This document shows, piece by piece, positions 16,737 to 24,002 of a stretch of 29,034 bases of DNA; positions within the stretch are counted from its first letter, which is position 1, and each line of letters begins with the position of its first letter. This stretch comes from CAZJHX01 sp964545715 (lineage in GTDB: Bacteria > Myxococcota_A > UBA9042 > GCA-2863065), in contig CAZJHX010000137.1 in NCBI GenBank assembly GCA_964545715.1, positions 1-29,034 on the forward strand. The letters are read 5' to 3'. The notes beneath the pieces are model-generated. The model was not told the DNA's origin. It worked only from the letters and a program-made list of their open reading frames with translations, and made no database searches. A program made the translations under genes and the position numbers.

Positions 16737-17743
16737 GCTCGGTTCGTCGAATTCTGGTCGCCGCGCTCATGCTGGCGGTGGCGCAGACAGCGGTGGCGCA
16801 GAAGCCGCCGGCAGGCGTGCCCAAGGGCTTTGAGCCGCTCGATCGCATTCGCGCCATCGTCGACGATGAGGTCATCACCAACTTTGAGCTGAAGCGGTCG
16901 TTGGCGCCTCTCGAGGGGCTGGCCGCCGGCATCCTGAACCCCGAAGAGCGCGCCGCCTGGCTGGCGGAGAAGCGCGCCGAGGTGCTGCAGGAGCACATCA
17001 ACACCCTGTTGATCCTCGGTGAGGCGCGCAAGCTGAACATGGAGGTCAACCCGACCGACGTGGCCAGTCACCTGAACGGCCTCAAGCAGCAGCAGGGCTT
17101 CGACGACGCCGGCCTGCAGCGGTACGTGCGGCAGATCGGCTTCCGCAGCGTGCAGGACTACGAAGAGCACGTGGAGCGCGAGATGCTGAAGGCGCGGACC
17201 ATCCGCCTGCGCATCGGCGGTCGCATTCGGCCCACGCGCGAAGAGGTGGAGCGGGTCTTCAAGCGCGACTTCTACGGCGGCCAGGCCATGGATGAAGTCC
17301 ACGCCCAGCACATCCTGATCCGGGTGCCCAACTTTGTGACCGGCGATCAGATCAAGGCGGCCAGTGAGAAAGCGCACGAGGTTCGCAAGCTGGCGTTGGC
17401 AGACACCGAGCCGTTCCGTGACCTGGCGGCGCGCTTCAGCAGCGACAAAAACGCGGCGGCCGGCGGCGATCTCGGCTGGTTCTCACGGTGTACGCTGGAC
17501 CCCGACTTTGAGCGCGAGGTCTTCAAGCTCAAGATGGGCGAGATCTCAGGCGTCGTTCGCACCGGCTTCGGCTTTCACGTCATCAAGATTCTGGGGCGCC
17601 GCAAGGTGCCGATCCCCGAGGGCCGCACCGGCCAGCGGCTGCGTCGCTGTGTGCGCATGGACCTGGAGCAGGCAAACAGCCGCAAAGCCTACGACGCCTT
17701 TACGAAAGAGCTTCGGGTTTATCACCACGTGGTTGAGCTGTAG
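16733..17743 (+). CDS. surA: SurA-like periplasmic chaperone/PPIase
   Basis: A predicted periplasmic chaperone for outer-membrane proteins. The 336-aa product starts at ATG 16733 and has a cleavable signal peptide ending AVA before QKPPA (about residue 22). SurA N-terminal features follow: LDRIRAIVDDEVITNFELKRSL and a long helical substrate-binding part. A single parvulin domain (about 185-290) contains HAQHILIRVP, AAGGDLGWFSRC and GFGFHVIKIL. E. coli SurA has two parvulin domains; one is common in other groups. Two cysteines (in FSRC and RRCVRM) are unusual for a periplasmic chaperone and could form a disulfide. It is translationally coupled to the upstream lipoprotein PPIase. Its last 44 bp overlap the convergent BatD-VWA gene. 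Confidence 0.92.
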   Translation: MSSVRRILVAALMLAVAQTAVAQKPPAGVPKGFEPLDRIRAIVDDEVITNFELKRSLAPLEGLAAGILNPEERAAWLAEKRAEVLQEHINTLLILGEARKLNMEVNPTDVASHLNGLKQQQGFDDAGLQRYVRQIGFRSVQDYEEHVEREMLKARTIRLRIGGRIRPTREEVERVFKRDFYGGQAMDEVHAQHILIRVPNFVTGDQIKAASEKAHEVRKLALADTEPFRDLAARFSSDKNAAAGGDLGWFSRCTLDPDFEREVFKLKMGEISGVVRTGFGFHVIKILGRRKVPIPEGRTGQRLRRCVRMDLEQANSRKAYDAFTKELRVYHHVVEL

Positions 17744-20021
17744 CTCCGATCGCAGGGGCGAGCAGAAACAACAGCAATTCGGCAAAGGCGAGACCGGCTG
17801 CGGCCAACACGGCGGGCCTGGCGGGGCTGATCGTCGGGGCGGTGTCCGGTTTCCGGATGTTGCGTACCGGCGGCTCCACGACCGGGCGGTTGTTTCTGAA
17901 CTGACGGCCCAGCGTGGTCGCCGCCTGCGCCACGTCCCGGTTGCCGCGCGTCACCACCGTCATGCCGCCGGTGCTCCTTGACAGCGCCTCCATCGCGGGC
18001 AGGTCCGGCTTGAACCGCCCGGCCATGTTTCGATACGCCGAGGTGCCGCCGAACGGCGACGGGGCGGCCTTGATGAACACGGCGGCGCCCTCTGCCAGCA
18101 CCACCGTGTGGACCGGGATCGTGGTGCCCGCGCCCTTGTTGTGGGCGACCACGTCCGCCGCGGCGACTCGCGAGCCGGTGTCGTCGCCGTCGGTGACCAG
18201 CACCAGGGCGCCGGAGACGTCGCGCGCATCTCTGAGCAGATCGTGGCCCATCGCCAGCGCGTCGCCGATCGTCGTGGCATCCCCGGGCACGGTGCACCCG
18301 TTCTTGCACCCCTGGCCGTCGTCCAGGACCACATGACGCAGCGCCGTCATGGCGCCGCGGTGGTCCGTGGTCAACGGCAGCAGCTGGTAGGCGCTGGAGC
18401 CGAAGAGCACGATCGCGACGCGGTCGCCCTCCCACAGGTCGGCGATGAGGTCGGCGGCCAGAAGGCGCGCGGTTTCGAAGCGGTTGCGGGGCACCCTGTC
18501 TTGCTTTTCGGCCGCCGCGAGCGCCTGCGCGCTGTCCTCGGTGTCGATGGCGTTCATCGACGCCGAGGCGTCCAGGCAGATCACCAGATTGCGGGCTTGA
18601 TACTCGGGCGCCTTCGCCATGGCGATGGGCGACGGCTGTGGAGGGGGCGGCGGCGTGGCGGTCAGGGCGGCGAAGAGCAGCCCGACCACGGCCACCCTCA
18701 GCGCGCTCAACGGCCAGCCGAAGCGCACTGGCCGACCCACTTGACGCCCCAGGCTGACCAACAGCAACAGCAGCGCGGTACCACCCGCGATCAAAAACCA
18801 GGTCTGCTGGTGAACCGGGGTGATCTTCGGCTCTGGCGCCGGGCCCGCGGCCGCTGGTGGCGGATCGACCGGCTCCGGGAGGGTCACGCTCCACTTCAGC
18901 CCCTCGGTCTTTGCCGTACCGAAGCGCTCCGCGACCGGGTCAAAGTAGTCGATCTCGATCGCCGGCACGGTGTGCTCGCTGCCTGATCGCGCCGTCAGCT
19001 CATAAACGAACACCCAGACTTGCGACGGGACGCCGCCGTCGATCGCTGCGCGCGGAATGTGGCGCCCCAGGTTGGGCAGTCGGACGACGCGAACGGCGTC
19101 ACCCATGTCGAACAGCGGCGGGTCGAAGAGGCCGCCCACGCTCGCGCCGGTTACCTTGAGCTCGACGTGCGCGACGGTATCGCCCAGTGGCAGCAGACGC
19201 GCTGTCGCCTCGTACCGGCCCACACGGAACGGGGCGTCTCTCTTGGGCAGCGGCTTGACCTCCACGGCGGCGGGCGCCGACTGCAGCCTCTCGTCGCTTC
19301 GCTTGAACAGGGCGCGGTTTCGCTCTATCGACATGGACGGGACGGTCAAGGTCCCCGGCTCAGTGACGGTCCATAACTCTCTGAGCACCGTCAGCCGCTG
19401 GTAGAGTCGTCCGTTCTTTTCTACGCGAGCCGGCTTGGGGGGATCCGCACCGGCAAGGAGGTCCTCACGGCGGACCGTCTTGGGAAGCAGCAGCGCGTTG
19501 CTCTGGGGCGCCCGCACTCGGGTCACGTCGGCCGCGTAGACCGCGAACTCGACGACGAACGCCTGTCCCGCATACACCGGCTCTTTCGGCAGCTCAGCGA
19601 CCAGGGCGCTGTCGCCCTCGAACTTCCCGGCGTCTGCGGCCGGCACCGCCGCGAAGGGCGTAACCGTGACGGATAGGGTGTCGCTGGTGGCGATCTGCCG
19701 ACCGCCTACGGACAGCGTGGCGGGTGGGATGCGGAACGTGCCGGCCCGCTTCGGCCTCAAGACCAGCCGGGTGCTCTCTGACCGCTTGGTCTTCCCATTG
19801 GTCATGCTGAACTGAGAGGACTTGCCGCTGCTGATCTGGGTCCAGTCGGCGCTCAAATCGGGCGCTTTGGTAGAGGCCCCCTCGGGCGCGTCGGTCGTGG
19901 TCACGGTGAGCGTGACGTCGTCGATCTGCCGGATCTCAGTGGCCGAGATCTCGACAGAGACCGACTGAGCGAGCGCGGGCGCTGCCAGCAGGATTGCGGC
20001 GATGGACGGGAGGAGCCTCAC
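17700..20021 (-). CDS. BatD-VWA fusion protein (Bat/aerotolerance-type)
   Basis: One 773-aa polypeptide joins two usually separate Bat proteins. The start is GTG 20021, giving a signal peptide ending ALA before QSVSV. Residues 20-400 are a BatD-type periplasmic region (VSVEISATEIRQIDDVTLTV, then repeated Ig-like beta domains). Two membrane helices follow (about 407-426 and 436-455), then a Pro-rich spacer and a cytoplasmic-type VWA domain (about 475-700). Its MIDAS is intact: DASAS (D484, S486, S488), Thr near 583 and VTDGDD (D611). A final helix lies at 737-760, as in BatA. Bat genes usually sit with a MoxR ATPase and a DUF58 protein; none is in the window. It overlaps the preceding 30-codon gene by GTGA and the surA-like gene convergently by 44 bp. 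The exact role of Bat proteins is unsettled. Confidence 0.88.
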   Translation of the reverse strand: MRLLPSIAAILLAAPALAQSVSVEISATEIRQIDDVTLTVTTTDAPEGASTKAPDLSADWTQISSGKSSQFSMTNGKTKRSESTRLVLRPKRAGTFRIPPATLSVGGRQIATSDTLSVTVTPFAAVPAADAGKFEGDSALVAELPKEPVYAGQAFVVEFAVYAADVTRVRAPQSNALLLPKTVRREDLLAGADPPKPARVEKNGRLYQRLTVLRELWTVTEPGTLTVPSMSIERNRALFKRSDERLQSAPAAVEVKPLPKRDAPFRVGRYEATARLLPLGDTVAHVELKVTGASVGGLFDPPLFDMGDAVRVVRLPNLGRHIPRAAIDGGVPSQVWVFVYELTARSGSEHTVPAIEIDYFDPVAERFGTAKTEGLKWSVTLPEPVDPPPAAAGPAPEPKITPVHQQTWFLIAGGTALLLLLVSLGRQVGRPVRFGWPLSALRVAVVGLLFAALTATPPPPPQPSPIAMAKAPEYQARNLVICLDASASMNAIDTEDSAQALAAAEKQDRVPRNRFETARLLAADLIADLWEGDRVAIVLFGSSAYQLLPLTTDHRGAMTALRHVVLDDGQGCKNGCTVPGDATTIGDALAMGHDLLRDARDVSGALVLVTDGDDTGSRVAAADVVAHNKGAGTTIPVHTVVLAEGAAVFIKAAPSPFGGTSAYRNMAGRFKPDLPAMEALSRSTGGMTVVTRGNRDVAQAATTLGRQFRNNRPVVEPPVRNIRKPDTAPTISPARPAVLAAAGLAFAELLLFLLAPAIGATAQPRGDKPEALS

Positions 20022-20110
20022 GGCATGAGCCCGATCAGATCGATGATCAGAATCGCGGCGGCAGCCAGCAGCAACACTGCGCCGGCAGCGCTCCAATGCG
20101 TGTCTTTCAC
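20018..20110 (-). CDS. 30-residue single-helix membrane peptide
   Basis: A very short frame of 30 codons between the amidohydrolase and the BatD-VWA gene. It starts with GTG 20110, overlapping the amidohydrolase stop (GTGA), and stops with TGA overlapping the next start (again GTGA). The product begins MKDTHWSAAG, then has one hydrophobic helix of about 19 residues (AVLLLAAAAILIIDLIGLM). Perfect 4-bp overlaps at both ends and a clean transmembrane helix argue that it is translated. It could be a small subunit of the Bat-type complex or mainly a coupling device for the downstream gene. No homologue is known to me. Confidence 0.65.
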   Translation of the reverse strand: MKDTHWSAAGAVLLLAAAAILIIDLIGLMP

Positions 20111-21168
20111 GGTGTGTCCCCGGATAGTCCAAGCAGCTGAAGCGCGTTGGTGCGGTAGATCTTCCGCAGCACGTCCTCAGGCAGTCCGATGCCGTCGATC
20201 TTCCAGTCCCCCTGGATCGGAGTCGGATGGTCGAACTGGCGATCGCGGGTCTCCAGAAAGCGCCAGTGGGTCGCATAAAAGCGGGCTGCGTCCGCCTCTG
20301 TCGGCTGGTCCCCGCCGGTCGAGCCCAACATAAGGCCGCCGTTGCTGATGCCGATGTCGGTCCCGAAGACGATGCGATCCTGAAAGTCGACGAACAGACG
20401 GCGCACCTGCTCCGCCGGATGGCGCCCGATCTCGGGTACGCGAGCGGCGATGTCGACCCAGGCGTTGGGGTACGCGGTCAGCAGGCCGCGCACATAGGTG
20501 AGATCCTCGGGATTGTTGCCGAAGTGCACGCACACGAACGTCGTCAGCGTATGCCGCGCGATGACGCGATCCCGCATGGCCAGCAGCGCGTTGCGGCTGG
20601 GCACGCCCTTGTCGTGAAACGACCAGCCCGGGTGGTGGCGTAGCTCAGCGTATCGCTCGTTATCCGGGGTCAGGGGGCGCCAGAACGCGGCCGGATCGCT
20701 GGTGTGAATGCTGACGGGGATTCCAAGCTCGCCCGCCCGCGCCCACAGCGGGTCCAGGCGTGGGTCGTCGATGTCGATCAACACGGCCGCTTTGTCGCGA
20801 ATGTAGAGCCCCAGCGCCTTGGAGATCTTCAGCCCGCGAAAGCCGTACTGGCGCACCGCAGCGGTCAGTCGCTGTGCCTCGCGCACGGCCCACCAGGGCT
20901 CATCGATATCCGCCCAATCCGGCGTGTAGAAGTTGACGACCTTGCCCGGCATTGCGCGGGTGAGCCCGACGGCACCTCGCATGCCGCTGGAGAAGTTCCC
21001 GCCGCTGAGGTTGACGATCAGCTCGATCCCGGCGGCCCGCATGATCCGGTCGATGCGGGCTGTGGCGCGGGGATCGAGGTGGCCGTGAAAGTCGATGACC
21101 GGGGCACGCGCGTGTGCTGCGCCGCAGCACAGCACAACGGTCAGGGTCACCAGCGAGCATCTCATCAT
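20107..21168 (-). CDS. Secreted amidohydrolase (amidohydrolase-2 / TIM-barrel)
   Basis: A predicted metal-dependent hydrolase or decarboxylase of the PF04909-type TIM-barrel family, exported. ATG 21168 (or 21165) gives a signal peptide ending AHA before RAPVID; product 353 aa. Metal and active-site residues expected of the superfamily are visible: HGH at the first strand (DFHGH, H28 and H30), H155 (SIHTSD), H215 (CVHFGNN) and D271 (FGTD). A lysine at 114 or 117 is a possible bridging ligand. A Sec signal is not usual for this family, most members being cytoplasmic. It leads the operon with the small membrane peptide and the BatD-VWA protein. The substrate cannot be told from sequence. Confidence 0.88.
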   Translation of the reverse strand: MMRCSLVTLTVVLCCGAAHARAPVIDFHGHLDPRATARIDRIMRAAGIELIVNLSGGNFSSGMRGAVGLTRAMPGKVVNFYTPDWADIDEPWWAVREAQRLTAAVRQYGFRGLKISKALGLYIRDKAAVLIDIDDPRLDPLWARAGELGIPVSIHTSDPAAFWRPLTPDNERYAELRHHPGWSFHDKGVPSRNALLAMRDRVIARHTLTTFVCVHFGNNPEDLTYVRGLLTAYPNAWVDIAARVPEIGRHPAEQVRRLFVDFQDRIVFGTDIGISNGGLMLGSTGGDQPTEADAARFYATHWRFLETRDRQFDHPTPIQGDWKIDGIGLPEDVLRKIYRTNALQLLGLSGDTP

Positions 21169-21185
21169 GCGGATGATAGCGGGTT

Positions 21186-21215
21186 TTGCGCCCCCGCGAC
21201 GTTCATGGCTATACT
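21186..21215 (+). promoter_or_regulatory. Candidate promoter for the MBL-fold gene
   Basis: TTGCGC (21186-21191), an 18-nt spacer and TATACT (21210-21215). The -10 matches consensus at five of six positions, notable in such GC-rich DNA. Initiation near 21222 would fall just after ATG 21218, implying a later start such as TTG 21248, so either the promoter or the ATG is not as drawn. Confidence 0.28.
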
Positions 21216-21217
21216 CG

Positions 21218-22099
21218 ATGAACGGAAGCGGTATCATTCATATCCAATTGAGTCCCGACAGATTCCAGGTCCGGTATTGGGGAGTACGCGGCAGCATCCC
21301 GTCCCCCGGTCCCGATAAAGTGCGCTACGGCGGAAACACGACGTGTCTCTCCGTCCGCTGCGGGGACGAGCTGATCATCATCGACGCGGGCAGTGGGATC
21401 CGTAACCTGGGCAACACGCTCATGGCCACTGGCCAGCCGGTGCGCGCGACCATGCTGTTCAGCCACCTGCACTGGGATCACATCCAGGGATACCCGTTCT
21501 TCTCGCCGGCCTTCACCGCTGGAAACCACTTTGATATCTGGGCCGATCACCTGCTGGAGGGCGACCTTTTAGAGGTGCTCCGCGGCCAGATGGCGCAGCC
21601 CACGTTCCCCGTCAGCCTGGACTCGATGGGCGCTGAGAACGTCTTCCACGAGCTGGGACCGGCCGGCAGCTTCAGGCTCGGCGACGACATCCACGTGCGC
21701 TCGGCGCCGCTGAACCACCCCGGCGGGGCCTCCGCCTGGCGTATCGACTACCGCGGCCACTCGTTCGTGCATGCCTCCGACCACGAGCACACCGAGACGC
21801 TGCATGAGCCTCTTCTGGAGCTCGCTCGGGGCGCGGATTACCTCAGCTACGACTCCACGTACACCGATGCCGAATACTGTGGCGAGGTCGGTCAGGGGCA
21901 CGTCGGCTGGGGCCACTCCACCTGGCAGCAGGCGATCGTCATGGCCCAGGCCGCTGAGGTGAAGGCGCTGATGATCACCCACCACGACCCGGATCGTACC
22001 GACGATCAGCTCGACGAGATCGGAGAGTTCGCGCGCGCGAAGATGCCGACCGCGAGGATCGCGCGCGAAGGGCTTATTCTGGACCTCCTGGCGGGATAG
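21218..22099 (+). CDS. MBL-fold metallo-hydrolase
   Basis: A metallo-beta-lactamase-fold hydrolase of the RNase Z/phosphodiesterase-like group. The 293-aa product begins at ATG 21218; TTG 21248 is an alternative, since conservation starts at about residue 16. It opens with the group's signature VRYWGVRGSIPSPGP...RYGGNTTC. The zinc motif HxHxDH is intact (H83, H85, D87, H88 in SHLHWDH). Later ligands fit: LNHPGG, SYDSTYTD and ITHHDPDRTDD. Related proteins act on cyclic nucleotides, phosphodiesters or lipid-like esters, so the substrate is open. It has no signal peptide. It is monocistronic, divergent from the amidohydrolase by about 50 bp, and its end overlaps the convergent lipoprotein gene by 26 bp. 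Confidence 0.9.
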   Translation: MNGSGIIHIQLSPDRFQVRYWGVRGSIPSPGPDKVRYGGNTTCLSVRCGDELIIIDAGSGIRNLGNTLMATGQPVRATMLFSHLHWDHIQGYPFFSPAFTAGNHFDIWADHLLEGDLLEVLRGQMAQPTFPVSLDSMGAENVFHELGPAGSFRLGDDIHVRSAPLNHPGGASAWRIDYRGHSFVHASDHEHTETLHEPLLELARGADYLSYDSTYTDAEYCGEVGQGHVGWGHSTWQQAIVMAQAAEVKALMITHHDPDRTDDQLDEIGEFARAKMPTARIAREGLILDLLAG

Positions 22100-23924
22100 A
22101 CGTCGGCGCCGCGGTCTCCAACAGCGGCGTGCCCTCCACCAGCAGCATGTTTCCCTCCAACCCGGCGCGCTTGGAGTCCAGGTCCGTAAAGCCCAGCTGC
22201 TTGTCGGCCAGCGCCGAGATCGATACGAAGTTCCCCAACGGCAGCGCCGGAATCGCGAAGCTGAAGTCGGCGGATCCCTGCTTCAACAGCGGCGGGAAGC
22301 CCAGCCGGATCAACGACGCCACGCTGCCCGGATCGATGGCCGGCGGCGCCTCGTAGCACCCCACCTTCAACACCATGAACTTGGGTCGCGCGTCCACCAG
22401 CGGGCGCAGGGAGTTGGCCGCAGCGTTCAGCTCAAAGCCGATCCCGGTGCGGATGTTGATCGACATGCCGAAGCTCTTGCCGGTGTCACTGATCAGACGC
22501 AGGTTCAGCTCGCCCAGCGCCAGCTCAAACGGCAGCTCGTCGTCGTCCAGCGTACGAGGTAACAGCGTCAGCGGCAGCAGCGTGTCGATCTCGATGCGCG
22601 ACAGCGGCTGAAAGACCGCGGGCACGTCGGACAGGTCCACGTCGTCGAAGTCGGCGACCTTGTACTCCAGGCTGCTGGTACCGCCCCCGAACCAGTAGGC
22701 GAACATGAACTGGTTGATCAGGTCGTCGTCGATGATGAACGCCACGGGCGCCGGCGAGAAGTTGGGCTCCGGTGGCGTACTGACCGTCTTCAGGCTGCCT
22801 CGATCGGGCCCGAACGGGACGCCCTGGCCCAGTCCGGACAGCACCGAGGCCGCCATGGTCAGGTTCAGCCCGTGCTTGGCTACCGCGATGCCGTCCAGCG
22901 CCAGCTTCACGTTGAGCGGCACCTGCTCGCCCACCGTCGTCTCGTAGGCGAAGCCCTCCAGGAAATCCGCGACCAGATCGCCCATCGTCGTCATCGCCAG
23001 CTCCTGGAAGCGCTCGGTCACAAACTCCTCGAGCAGGTCGCTCAGGTCCGTGCCCAGCTTGTCCAGCGCCTCGTGCTGCACCTGGAAGCCCTCGAAGAAG
23101 ACGTTGGCGTTGGTGACCTCGGCCTGCACCTCGCCGTCCAGGATCGATAACGCCAGAAACAGCGTGACCTCCACCGAGTCCGCGTCCAGCGTGCCGTCGC
23201 CCGTCAGCAGGTCGCCCAGGCCGCCCTTGCCCTCCAGGTGAAACGCGACGTGCACGTCTTTGGCCGTCAGCGTCAGCCACAGCTCGCCGTCGGACGGGAC
23301 CACACCGACGTCCGCGCCGCCGATCGTGACCTCGCTGGGCGTGACGATGGCCAGCTCGGTGTCCACGGGCTCAGTGAAACCCGCCAGCAGCTCGGGATCG
23401 GTGATGATCAGCTCCGCGATCGACGCGACGTCATCCAGATCCGGGTTGTTGTCGTCCAAAAAGGCGCCGCTCAGGTGGATGTGGACCGCCTGCGGGATGG
23501 TGGCGCCGACCTCGTGCACGTTGCCGTGAAAGAAGGCCCGCCCGTCGACGGTGCGCTCTTCGTCGTCCGCTTCGATGCGCAGTCCCACGATATTGACGCC
23601 CTCGACCACCGGCGGCGAGTACTCGAAGGTGTTGCCCTGCTGCGTAATCAGCTCGCCCAGATATTTGACGATCGACACCGGCGCAGTCGTCGCCTCAGTG
23701 CGGCCGGTGACCACGACGTTCGCACCCGGCGCGAACCAGGCGCCGCGCTCCGGATAGACGTCCAACAGGCGCGGAGGCTTGGCTTCAGGCTTGTCGACGT
23801 GGGACGTGTCGGGTAGCGGAGGCGCCGGCACGACGCCGCTGCTGGAGTCGCACGCCCCCAGGAAAAGGGCGGCTAGCGCGGCTAAAGCGCGACGGGCTGC
23901 TGCGTGGTCTGAATCTTGCTTCAT
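22074..23924 (-). CDS. Large lipoprotein of unknown function with N-terminal Ig-like domain
   Basis: I do not recognise the family. The 616-aa product has a lipoprotein signal with lipobox LGAC (C25), then a short Pro-rich linker. An Ig-like domain lies at about 50-130 (YPERGAWFAPGANVVVTGRT..., EGVNIVGLRIEADDEE), similar to glucodextranase- or filamin-type beta sandwiches. The remaining 480 or so residues are beta-rich with regular alternation of hydrophobic and acidic residues, and long strands such as VEVTLFLALSILDGEVQAEV, broken by a helix near 285-330. That pattern is compatible with a lipid-binding TULIP-like fold, but this is a guess. It is probably anchored in the outer membrane. It is transcribed alone, away from the lipid operon, and overlaps the MBL gene convergently by 26 bp. 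Confidence 0.85.
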   Translation of the reverse strand: MKQDSDHAAARRALAALAALFLGACDSSSGVVPAPPLPDTSHVDKPEAKPPRLLDVYPERGAWFAPGANVVVTGRTEATTAPVSIVKYLGELITQQGNTFEYSPPVVEGVNIVGLRIEADDEERTVDGRAFFHGNVHEVGATIPQAVHIHLSGAFLDDNNPDLDDVASIAELIITDPELLAGFTEPVDTELAIVTPSEVTIGGADVGVVPSDGELWLTLTAKDVHVAFHLEGKGGLGDLLTGDGTLDADSVEVTLFLALSILDGEVQAEVTNANVFFEGFQVQHEALDKLGTDLSDLLEEFVTERFQELAMTTMGDLVADFLEGFAYETTVGEQVPLNVKLALDGIAVAKHGLNLTMAASVLSGLGQGVPFGPDRGSLKTVSTPPEPNFSPAPVAFIIDDDLINQFMFAYWFGGGTSSLEYKVADFDDVDLSDVPAVFQPLSRIEIDTLLPLTLLPRTLDDDELPFELALGELNLRLISDTGKSFGMSINIRTGIGFELNAAANSLRPLVDARPKFMVLKVGCYEAPPAIDPGSVASLIRLGFPPLLKQGSADFSFAIPALPLGNFVSISALADKQLGFTDLDSKRAGLEGNMLLVEGTPLLETAAPTSIPPGGPE

Positions 23925-23955
23925 TTATGCTCGCCCGGCCACTTGGCCAGGACGC

Positions 23956-23984
23956 TTGACCCCACTGCCTTATGGGACGATACC
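23956..23984 (+). promoter_or_regulatory. Candidate promoter for the kinase-GNAT-ligase operon
   Basis: TTGACC (23956-23961), a 17-nt spacer and GATACC (23979-23984), in the 78-bp divergent gap before ATG 24003. The -35 matches five of six positions; the -10 only three. GAGGA (23991-23995) lies 7 nt before the ATG. The implied transcript would begin very close to this ribosome site, which weakens the call. Confidence 0.25.
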
Positions 23985-24002
23985 TGAGGCGAGGACTAGC
24001 AT

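Noticed and set aside
20022..20276. Longer N-terminus for the BatD-VWA gene
   Set aside because: It would read across the amidohydrolase C-terminus and the 30-codon gene in another frame, and the proper signal peptide begins at GTG 20021.
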